A program made the position numbers and the translations under genes. DNA of 64,000 bases from Novosphingobium sp. Leaf2 (GTDB lineage: Bacteria > Pseudomonadota > Alphaproteobacteria > Sphingomonadales > Sphingomonadaceae), in contig NZ_LMJY01000016.1 of NCBI RefSeq assembly GCF_001421325.1, positions 310,307-374,306 on the forward strand. Reading direction: 5' to 3'. Below, one piece after another: positions 43,225 through 50,670 of this stretch (position 1 is the stretch's first letter; every line of letters starts with the position of its first letter). The notes beneath the pieces are model-generated. The model worked only from the letters and a program-made list of their open reading frames with translations, was not told the origin of the DNA and made no database searches.

Positions 43225-44268
43225 TTACTTCAGCTCGGAGGGATCGAGCGGGGTCATCTTCGCGGCGATTTCCGCATTCTTGGTGCGCACGGCCTCGGGC
43301 GAGATGACCATGCCCTTCTTCTGCGCCAGGCCATCGGGGCCCCACGATTTCACCCATTGCGCCACATAGCCCTGCAGGCTCTTGATCGGGCCCAGGTGCT
43401 GCTTCTTCACATAGATGAACAGCGGCCGCGCGCCGGGATAGGAGTAGTCCGAAATCGTGGCGTACGTAGGCGTCACGCCCGACATCGGGATACCCTTCAG
43501 ACTCTCGGGGTTTTCCTCCAGGAAGGAATAGCCGAAGATGCCGATGGCCTTGGGGTTCTGCGAAATCTTCTGGACGATCAGGTTGTCGTTCTCGCCCGCA
43601 TCCACATACGGCCCATCCTCGCGGATGTCGTGGCAGGTCGATTCGTACTTGCTCTTGTCGGTGTCCTTGAGCGCCTTGGTCGCCGCATCGGTCTTGCAAC
43701 CGGCCTCCAGGATCAGCTCCTTCAGCGCATCGCGCGTGCCCGAAGTGGAGGGCGGGCCGTAGACCAGGATCGGCTCGTTGGGGAGCGACGGGTTGACGTC
43801 CTTCCAGGTCTTCGCGGTATTGGGCTTGCCGAACGGGGTAGCGGCCAGCGCCTTGTAGATATCGGTGGGGGTCAGCTGAAAACCGGGGCCGTTCTTGGAT
43901 TCGGCGAAGGCGATCCCGTCGATACCGACCTGGATCTCGACGATCTCCTTGACGCCGTTCTTCTGGCACTCATCATACTCGGCCTTCTTGATCCGGCGCG
44001 AGGCGTCCTCGATGTCCGGGTGCTGCGCGCCGACACCGGCGCAGAACAGCTTCATGCCCGCGCCCGTGCCCGTCGATTCGATCACGGGAGACTTCGCGCC
44101 GCTGGCCTTGGCGTATGCTTCGGCCACTGTGGTGGCGAACGGATAGACTGTGGATGAGCCCACGCCGCGCACGAAATCGCGCGATGCGCCGGAGGAACCG
44201 CTACCCCCGCAGGCGCTGAGCGCCATCGCGGATACGGCAACACAGATGAACGTCTTGGTCGTGCGCAT
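43225..44268 (-). CDS. pstS: Phosphate-binding lipoprotein PstS
   Basis: Periplasmic phosphate-binding subunit. The N-terminus is a lipoprotein signal (lipobox LSAC, C20), after which the mature protein shows the PstS wording GVGSSTVYPFATTVAEAYAKASG, GPPSTSGTRDALKELI and PLFIYVKKQHLGP. 347 residues. Upstream is a perfect three-unit PHO box (44315-44343). First gene of the pstSCAB-phoU-phoB operon. Confidence 0.95.
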   Translation of the reverse strand: MRTTKTFICVAVSAMALSACGGSGSSGASRDFVRGVGSSTVYPFATTVAEAYAKASGAKSPVIESTGTGAGMKLFCAGVGAQHPDIEDASRRIKKAEYDECQKNGVKEIVEIQVGIDGIAFAESKNGPGFQLTPTDIYKALAATPFGKPNTAKTWKDVNPSLPNEPILVYGPPSTSGTRDALKELILEAGCKTDAATKALKDTDKSKYESTCHDIREDGPYVDAGENDNLIVQKISQNPKAIGIFGYSFLEENPESLKGIPMSGVTPTYATISDYSYPGARPLFIYVKKQHLGPIKSLQGYVAQWVKSWGPDGLAQKKGMVISPEAVRTKNAEIAAKMTPLDPSELK

Positions 44269-44314
44269 TGAATACCCCTTGGGCTCTGTCTAGCGCTGCC
44301 CCTATTGGCCTGCG

Positions 44315-44343
44315 ATGACACTTCTATGACAATGGCGTGACAT
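44315..44343 (-). promoter_or_regulatory. PHO box of the pst operon
   Basis: On the minus strand three units at exact 11-bp steps: ATGTCAC, TTGTCAT, GTGTCAT with spacers GCCA and AGAA, followed 7 bp later by a CAATAG -10-like element; PhoB boxes take the place of a -35. The box lies about 47-75 bp upstream of the pstS start, inside the 126-bp gap after phoR. Confidence 0.85.
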
Positions 44344-44394
44344 CGTTGCCGTTTTCAAGCGCGACGGCAACGGCTCGCCCCGCCCCTGCCGCGC

Positions 44395-45381
44395 TCATTC
44401 GCCCCGCAACGGCAGCATCAGCTGGGCGGTGGTGCCAACGCCCTGGCGGCTTTCGATGTCGAAACGCCCGCGATGCCGCTCGACAATGTGCTTGACGATC
44501 GAGAGCCCCAGGCCCGTGCCGCCCACCGCGCGGCTGCGGCTGGTGTCAGCGCGGTAGAACCGCTCGGTCACGCGCGGCAAGTGTTCGGGCGGAATGCCGT
44601 CCCCTTCGTCGCGCACGGATACCAGCACCCAGCCGGTGCTTGCCGCCTCGACCGAGACTTCGACCGGTCCTTGCGGCTTGGCGTATTTCAGTGCGTTGTC
44701 GATCAGATTGCGCAGCACTTGCGACAGCTGCCCGCGATCGCCCGCGATCACGGCGTCGTCACGGTTGGCGCGCACCGTGACTTGCGGGCCGCCGCGAAAT
44801 TCGCCCGCCACTTCGTGTGCCAGCGCCACCACATCGATGCTGTCATGCGGGGCTTCGTGCTTCACCGCCTCGATGCGCGACAGCGACATAAGGTCCGAGA
44901 TCAGCGCCTGCATGCGCTGCGCCTCGTGGCGGATGGTGCCCAGAAAACGGTTGCGCACCGCCTCGTCGCCGCCGGCCTTGGGGTTGGTCAGCGTCTCGCA
45001 ATAGCCGATGACGTTGGCAAGCGGGGTGCGCAATTCATGGCTGGCGTTGGCCACGAAGTCCGCATGCGACTTCGCGACGCTGATCCGTTCGGACAGATCG
45101 TACAGGCTGACCAGCCGTTCTGTGGGGCCCACTACCTTGCAGTCCACCTCCCACATCGAGCCGCCGGTGGACAGCCCCTTGACTTGCGCGGAGCCGCCTT
45201 CGGCGCTGAGGATCGAGGCGACCGCGCGCGGATCGCGAATGGCGATGCGCACGTCCTGCCCCACGATATGCGCGCCCAGCAGCGCCTTGGCGGCACTGTT
45301 GGCAAAGCGCACCTGTCCGCGCGATACCATCATCGCCGGGGTCTGCAGATGCTCAAGGAGGTGAACGCCCTCGATCGTCAT
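44395..45381 (-). CDS. phoR: PhoR-type sensor kinase without membrane segments
   Basis: Histidine kinase sensing phosphate status. From the ATG at 45381 (MTIEGVHLLEHLQTPAMMVS) the protein is 328 residues: a PAS-like domain (about 1-95), the HisKA block with H115 in ANASHELRTPLANVIGY and the ATPase domain with VLRNLIDNALKYAK, VRDEGDGIPPEHLPRVTERFYR and GGTGLGLSIVKHIVERHRG. No transmembrane segment precedes the PAS domain, unlike E. coli PhoR, so it probably senses through the PstB/PhoU complex at the membrane. A longer upstream frame (to 45633) is open but low in family resemblance. Confidence 0.9.
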   Translation of the reverse strand: MTIEGVHLLEHLQTPAMMVSRGQVRFANSAAKALLGAHIVGQDVRIAIRDPRAVASILSAEGGSAQVKGLSTGGSMWEVDCKVVGPTERLVSLYDLSERISVAKSHADFVANASHELRTPLANVIGYCETLTNPKAGGDEAVRNRFLGTIRHEAQRMQALISDLMSLSRIEAVKHEAPHDSIDVVALAHEVAGEFRGGPQVTVRANRDDAVIAGDRGQLSQVLRNLIDNALKYAKPQGPVEVSVEAASTGWVLVSVRDEGDGIPPEHLPRVTERFYRADTSRSRAVGGTGLGLSIVKHIVERHRGRFDIESRQGVGTTAQLMLPLRGE

Positions 45382-45653
45382 GCGCCGTTCTCTCCTGCAT
45401 CGGGCCTTACCATGGCGGTTGACATGGCTGTGCGACACTATTGTTGCAACATTCGCATTCAAAACCGCCGAAATGGCATTATCGCCACCACTGCGGCCTT
45501 CGCTTCTGCCGTAAAACACACATTGGGCCCGGTTGCGGCCTAGCGCGTGCGGGATGCTTTTGGTATGCCGCACCCGCACAACGATGCGCCGCCTGGCGGA
45601 TGCAGCCCGCGTGCAGCCAGAAATGCACATCACGGCCGCGTGGAGGAGCGCGG

Positions 45654-47117
45654 TTGTCCGGTGGAAAGGTACCCGTGACCAAATTCACTTCTGATCGCCT
45701 GCTCCTCTTCGGTGCCACGGGCGATCTCTCCCGCAGAATGCTGCTACCCTCGCTTTGCGCGCTTGACGCGGAAGGCCTGCTGGACCCGCGCATCGAGATC
45801 GTCGGCACCGCCCGGTCGGATCTTGACGACTTCGGCTTCCGCAACTTCGCGCGGGAATCGCTGGAGCAGTTCCTCCCTGCCAACCGGCGCGGCGGCATGG
45901 CGCAGTTCCTCAACCGGCTAAGCTATCAACCGCTGGACGCCAACGACATCGACAGCTTTCAGGCGCTGGCACAGAAGGTCGGCACCCCCAAGGAAGGCCT
46001 GTCGATCTTCCTGTCCACCGCGCCCAGCCTGTTCGAGCCGACCATTCACGGTCTTGAAAAAAGCGGGCTGGCGGGCAAAAATGTCCGCATCGGACTGGAA
46101 AAGCCGCTGGGCGTCGATCTCACTTCCAGCAAGGTCATCAACGACGCCGTGGCCCATGCCTTCCCGGAAGACCGGATCTACCGGATCGACCACTATCTGG
46201 GTAAGGAAACGGTTCAGAACCTGCTGGCGCTGCGCTTTGCCAACCTGATGTTCGAACCGCTGTGGAACGCGGCCCACATCGATCACGTGCAGATTACCGT
46301 GGCCGAAACCGTAGGCCTGGAATCGCGCGTCGCCTATTACGACGATAGCGGCGCGCTGCGCGACATGGTGCAGAACCATATACTGCAGTTGCTGGCGCTG
46401 GTGGCGATGGAACCGCCGGTGTCTTACGACGCCACCAGCGTGCGCAACGAAAAGGTCAAGGTGCTCCATTCGCTGCGCAAGGCCGTCGCGTCCGACACCG
46501 TGACCGGCCAGTACCGCGCCGGCGCGATTGGCGGGCAGGCGGTGCCGGGCTACGACGACGAACTGGGCAAGGATTCGGGCACGGAAACCTTCGTTGCGAT
46601 CAAGGCTTATATCGACAACTGGCGCTGGCAAGGCGTGCCGTTCTACTTGCGCACCGGCAAGCGCCTGCCCCGCCGCACTACCGAGATCGTGGTGCAGTTT
46701 CGTGACGTACCCCACTCGATCTTCCACGGGCGCGGGGCCAAGACGGTGCCCAACCGCCTCGTCATCGGCATCCAGCCCGAAGAGAACATCACCCTCTCGC
46801 TCATGGCCAAAGTGCCGGGGCTCGATCGCAATGGCTTTGGCCTGCGCTCGGTGCCGCTGGCCATCACCATGCCCGATGCGTTCGCCGGGCCGCAGCGCCG
46901 CATCGCCTACGAACGTCTGCTGCTCGACCTCATCGAAGGCGACCAGACCCTGTTCGTCCGCCGCGACGAGGTGGAAGCGCAGTGGGAATGGATCGATGCG
47001 GTGCGCGCCGGCTGGGAGGAGCACGAGCTTGAGCCCAAGCCCTACACCGCCGGAAGCTGGGGGCCATCCGCCGCGATCGCCCTTGCCGAACGGAACGGCG
47101 TGACCTGGCACGAGTGA
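45654..47117 (+). CDS. zwf: Glucose-6-phosphate dehydrogenase
   Basis: Oxidises glucose-6-phosphate to 6-phosphogluconolactone, feeding the Entner-Doudoroff pathway. The N-terminal dinucleotide motif LLLFGATGDLSRRMLLPS and the catalytic RIDHYLGKETVQNLLALRF are diagnostic; overall wording closely follows the Zymomonas enzyme. I chose the TTG at 45654 because GGAGGAG lies 5 nt upstream; a GTG at 45675 (AAAGG upstream) is a good alternative that removes 7 residues. Divergent from phoR. Downstream, an 8-bp inverted repeat that contains the stop codon (47107-47128) may end or attenuate transcription. Confidence 0.94.
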   Translation: MSGGKVPVTKFTSDRLLLFGATGDLSRRMLLPSLCALDAEGLLDPRIEIVGTARSDLDDFGFRNFARESLEQFLPANRRGGMAQFLNRLSYQPLDANDIDSFQALAQKVGTPKEGLSIFLSTAPSLFEPTIHGLEKSGLAGKNVRIGLEKPLGVDLTSSKVINDAVAHAFPEDRIYRIDHYLGKETVQNLLALRFANLMFEPLWNAAHIDHVQITVAETVGLESRVAYYDDSGALRDMVQNHILQLLALVAMEPPVSYDATSVRNEKVKVLHSLRKAVASDTVTGQYRAGAIGGQAVPGYDDELGKDSGTETFVAIKAYIDNWRWQGVPFYLRTGKRLPRRTTEIVVQFRDVPHSIFHGRGAKTVPNRLVIGIQPEENITLSLMAKVPGLDRNGFGLRSVPLAITMPDAFAGPQRRIAYERLLLDLIEGDQTLFVRRDEVEAQWEWIDAVRAGWEEHELEPKPYTAGSWGPSAAIALAERNGVTWHE

Positions 47118-47128
47118 CCCCTCGTGCC
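47107..47128. repeat. Inverted repeat around the zwf stop codon
   Basis: Arms GGCACGAG (47107-47114) and CTCGTGCC (47121-47128) flank the stop TGA. A second pair, GCCCTGC (47137-47143) and GCAGGGC (47161-47167), follows. No T run is present, so they are more likely RNA-stability or attenuation structures in the zwf-edd spacer than classical terminators. Confidence 0.55.
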
Positions 47129-47246
47129 GCCTGCACGCCCTGCGCGGAAAGAGTCTCCATGCAGGGCGCGCTGTAGCGATTGACGCCCGATAGCATCGCC
47201 TCGACAACAGGCATGCCGGATGTCGTAAAAGATCAGGAGCAGACCC

Positions 47247-49061
47247 ATGACCAACCTCCACCCGGTGGTCGCACGCGTGACCGAACGTATCGCCCGCCGC
47301 TCGAAAGACAGCCGCGCGCGCTATCTCGACATGCTCGATCGCGAAACCGACCGCCATTCCGATCGCAGCTTCCTGTCCTGCTCCAACCTGGCGCATGGCT
47401 TTGCGGCATCGGGCGAGGACAAGCCCGCCATCGCATCGGGCCGGGCGATCAACCTGGGCATCGTCACCGCGTATAACGACATGCTCAGCGCCCATCAGCC
47501 GTATGGCCGCTACCCCGAGCAGATGAAGCTGTTCGCCCGCGAAATCGGCGCCACCGCGCAAGTCGCCGGCGGCGTGCCAGCCATGTGCGACGGGGTGACC
47601 CAAGGGTTCGACGGCATGGAACTGTCGCTGTTCAGCCGCGACGTGATCGCTCTCTCCACCGGCGTCGCGCTTAGCCACGCGATGTTCGATGGCATGGCGC
47701 TGCTGGGCATCTGCGACAAGATCGTGCCGGGCCTCGTCATCGGCGCGCTGCGATTCGGCCACCTGCCCGCGGTGTTCGTACCCGCCGGGCCGATGCCCAG
47801 CGGCATCTCCAACAAGGAGAAGCAGAAGGTCCGCCAGCTCTATGCCGAAGGCAAGGTGGGGCGTGAGGAGCTGCTCGCCAGCGAAAGCGCCAGCTACCAT
47901 TCGGCAGGCACCTGCACGTTCTATGGCACCGCCAATTCCAACCAGATGATGATGGAGATGATGGGCCTGCACGTGCCGGGCGCCTCGTTCATCCCGCCCA
48001 ATACGCCGCTGCGTCAGGCGCTGACCCGCGCGGCAACGCACCGTCTGGCACAGATCACCCGCAAGGGCAGCGATCACCGCCCGATGGGCAAGGTCGTGGA
48101 TGAAAAGGCGATCGTCAACGCCATCGCCGGGCTGCTGGCAACCGGCGGGTCCACCAACCACGCGATCCACCTACCCGCCATGGCGCGCGCTGCGGGGATC
48201 ATCGTCGACTGGGAGGATTTCGACGCACTGTCTGCCGTGGTGCCGCTGATCACCCGCGTCTATCCCAATGGCGCGGGCGACGTGAACCACTTCCATGCCG
48301 CCGGCGGCATGGCCTGGGTGGTGCGCGAACTGCTGGACGCCGGGCTGGCGCACGGCGACGTGCTGACGATCGCCGAGGGCGGCATGGCCGCTTATGCGCA
48401 AGAGCCGGTGCTGGAGAATGATACCCTCACCTGGAAACCCGCACCGGCGCACAGCGGCGACGATGCGATGCTGCGGCCCGTGACCAACCCGTTCCTGCCC
48501 GATGGCGGCATGCGGCTGGTGCAAGGGAACGTGGGGCGCGGCACCTTCAAGACCAGCGCGGTGGACGAACAGCGCTGGACGATCGAGGCCCCATGCCGCG
48601 TGTTCGATACGCAGGAAGGCGTGATCCAGGCCTTCGCGGCGGGCGAACTGGACGGCGATGTGGTCGTCGTCGTGCGGTTTCAGGGCCCACGCGCCAACGG
48701 CATGCCCGAACTGCACAAGCTGACCCCGCCGCTGGGCGTGCTCCAGGATCGCGGCCACAAGGTGGCGCTCGTCACCGACGGGCGCATGTCGGGCGCATCG
48801 GGCAAAGTGCCCGCGGCGATCCACGTGACGCCCGAGGCGCTGGCAGGCGGTCCGCTGGCTTATCTGCGCGACGGAGACGTGGTGCGCCTGTCCGCCGTGG
48901 ACGGCAGCTTGTCGACCACCGCTGATCTTGCCGGCCGCGATCCGGCACCGCCCCCGCCGCCAGCGTTCGGCATGGGGCGTGAATTGTTCGCGATGTTCCG
49001 CAATAGTGCGTCGAGCGCGGAGACCGGCGGATCGGCGGTGCTGGAGGTGGCCGGGCTATGA
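47247..49061 (+). CDS. edd: 6-phosphogluconate dehydratase
   Basis: Dehydrates 6-phosphogluconate to KDPG in the Entner-Doudoroff pathway. 604 residues of the IlvD/Edd family: [41 protein letters not shown] with cluster-ligand cysteines, [28 protein letters not shown] and the C-terminal [25 protein letters not shown] at 47247, GGAG upstream. Part of the zwf-edd-glk-eda operon. Confidence 0.96.
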   Translation: MTNLHPVVARVTERIARRSKDSRARYLDMLDRETDRHSDRSFLSCSNLAHGFAASGEDKPAIASGRAINLGIVTAYNDMLSAHQPYGRYPEQMKLFAREIGATAQVAGGVPAMCDGVTQGFDGMELSLFSRDVIALSTGVALSHAMFDGMALLGICDKIVPGLVIGALRFGHLPAVFVPAGPMPSGISNKEKQKVRQLYAEGKVGREELLASESASYHSAGTCTFYGTANSNQMMMEMMGLHVPGASFIPPNTPLRQALTRAATHRLAQITRKGSDHRPMGKVVDEKAIVNAIAGLLATGGSTNHAIHLPAMARAAGIIVDWEDFDALSAVVPLITRVYPNGAGDVNHFHAAGGMAWVVRELLDAGLAHGDVLTIAEGGMAAYAQEPVLENDTLTWKPAPAHSGDDAMLRPVTNPFLPDGGMRLVQGNVGRGTFKTSAVDEQRWTIEAPCRVFDTQEGVIQAFAAGELDGDVVVVVRFQGPRANGMPELHKLTPPLGVLQDRGHKVALVTDGRMSGASGKVPAAIHVTPEALAGGPLAYLRDGDVVRLSAVDGSLSTTADLAGRDPAPPPPPAFGMGRELFAMFRNSASSAETGGSAVLEVAGL

Positions 49062-50041
49062 GCGACACCCGGATCGTAACCGTCGATATCGGCGGCACAC
49101 ATGCCCGCTTCGCGCTGGCCACCATCGCGCCGGACGGCACTATCACGCTGGGCGAGCCGGCCACCTTGCACACCAAGGACCACGGCAGTTTCCAGTTGGC
49201 CTGGCAGGCCTTTCGCGACATGAACGGGGGCACCTTGCCCGACGCCGTGGCGATGTCCGTCGCCGGCCCGGTGGGCGGGGAGGTGATCAAGTTCACCAAC
49301 AACCCGTGGATCATCCGGCCTGCCCGCATCCAGGAAATGCTGGGCCCCACGCGCCAGACCATCGTCAATGATTTCGCGGCGGTCGCCTATGCCGTTGCCC
49401 GCGCCGATGAAACCGAGTTCCTGCATCTCACCGGCCCCGAAATCCCGCTGCCCGAAACTGGCACGCTCAGCGTACTGGGCCCCGGCACCGGGCTTGGCGT
49501 GGCGCACCTGTATCGCGACGGCAAGGGCAGCTACCACGTGCAGGCGACCGAGGGCGGCCATATAGACTACGCCCCGCTCGATCTTATTGAGGATGCGATC
49601 CTTGTACGTCTGCGCAAGCGCCACAACCGCGTCTCGGTAGAGCGGGTAGTCTCCGGCCCCGCCATTGTCGACATCCACGCCACGCTGGCCGCGATGCAGC
49701 ATGAGGCGATCCACGAGATGACCGACGTGGACATCTGGAACGCCGGCATCAGCGGACAGGACAGTCTTGCCGCTGCCGCCGTGGACCGGTTCTGTCTCGC
49801 GCTGGGCGCGGCGGCTGGTGATTACGCGCTGGCGCACGGCGCGGGCGGGGTCGTCATCGCCGGCGGGCTTGGCTATCGTATTCGCGGAACGATCCTGTCG
49901 TCCGGGTTTGCCGAAAGATTCCGCGCCAAGGGCCGCTTCTCGGCGCTGATGGCCGGGCTGCCGGTCAAGCTCATCACGCATCCGCAGCCCGGCCTGTTCG
50001 GCGCTGCCGCCGCTTTTGCAAGGGAGCACCTGCACCAATGA
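49058..50041 (+). CDS. glk: Glucokinase
   Basis: Phosphorylates glucose with ATP at the entry of the Entner-Doudoroff route. 327 residues; ATP-binding [15 protein letters not shown] at the N-terminus and the C-terminal adenosine motif [15 protein letters not shown] match the bacterial glucokinase family rather than ROK kinases (no CxCGxxGCxE zinc motif). It overlaps edd by 4 bp and eda by 4 bp. Confidence 0.94.
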   Translation: MSDTRIVTVDIGGTHARFALATIAPDGTITLGEPATLHTKDHGSFQLAWQAFRDMNGGTLPDAVAMSVAGPVGGEVIKFTNNPWIIRPARIQEMLGPTRQTIVNDFAAVAYAVARADETEFLHLTGPEIPLPETGTLSVLGPGTGLGVAHLYRDGKGSYHVQATEGGHIDYAPLDLIEDAILVRLRKRHNRVSVERVVSGPAIVDIHATLAAMQHEAIHEMTDVDIWNAGISGQDSLAAAAVDRFCLALGAAAGDYALAHGAGGVVIAGGLGYRIRGTILSSGFAERFRAKGRFSALMAGLPVKLITHPQPGLFGAAAAFAREHLHQ

Positions 50042-50670
50042 CCGATACCTCCCTCTCCGCCGCCGTCGAAAAGGTGATGCGCCTGGCGCCCGTGATCCCA
50101 GTGCTGGTAATCGAGGATATCGACCACGCGCTGCCCATCGCCGAAGCGCTGGTGGCCGGCGGCCTGCCCGCGCTGGAAGTGACCTTGCGCACCCCGTGCG
50201 CGATCGATGCGATCAAGGTGATGAAGCAGGTGCCCGGCGCCGTCGTGGGCGCGGGTACGGTGCTCACGCCTGACGATCTGGCCCGCGCCATCGATGCGGG
50301 CGCGGAGTTCATCGTCTCGCCCGGCCTCACCCCCACCCTGGGTGAAGCCGCCCTCAAAAGCGGCATTCCATTCCTGCCCGGCACCGCCAACGCCAGCGAC
50401 GTGATGCTGGCGCTGGAAATGGGCTTCGACCGGCTGAAGTTCTTCCCGGCGATGGCGGCAGGCGGCCCCCCGGCCCTGAAGGCGATCTCCGCGCCGCTGT
50501 TCAACGCCCGGTTCTGCCCCACCGGCGGCGTCACTCCGCAGAACGCCGCCGAATGGCTGGCGCTTGACGCGGTGCTGTGCGTGGGTGGCAGCTGGATGGT
50601 GCCCAAGGGCAAGCCGGATGTGGCCAAGATCGAGGCGGAAGCCCGCATCGCCGCAGGGCTCGACCGCTGA
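50038..50670 (+). CDS. eda: 2-dehydro-3-deoxy-phosphogluconate aldolase
   Basis: Cleaves KDPG to pyruvate and glyceraldehyde-3-phosphate. 210 residues, TIM-barrel class I aldolase: catalytic glutamate in ALEVTLRTPCAIDAI (E47) and Schiff-base lysine in LKFFPAMAAGG (K134), with VGAGTVLTPDDLARA and PTGGVTPQNAAEWLAL as further family blocks. Overlaps glk by 4 bp and the following gene by 1 bp (TGATG). Confidence 0.96.
   Translation: MTDTSLSAAVEKVMRLAPVIPVLVIEDIDHALPIAEALVAGGLPALEVTLRTPCAIDAIKVMKQVPGAVVGAGTVLTPDDLARAIDAGAEFIVSPGLTPTLGEAALKSGIPFLPGTANASDVMLALEMGFDRLKFFPAMAAGGPPALKAISAPLFNARFCPTGGVTPQNAAEWLALDAVLCVGGSWMVPKGKPDVAKIEAEARIAAGLDR

Noticed and set aside
45382..45653. PHO box between phoR and zwf
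   Set aside because: TGTC elements occur but with 13-bp rather than 11-bp spacing, so no convincing box.
45918..48170. 750-codon minus-strand frame opposite zwf and edd
   Set aside because: Antisense shadow; the plus strand encodes zwf and edd with diagnostic motifs over the same span.
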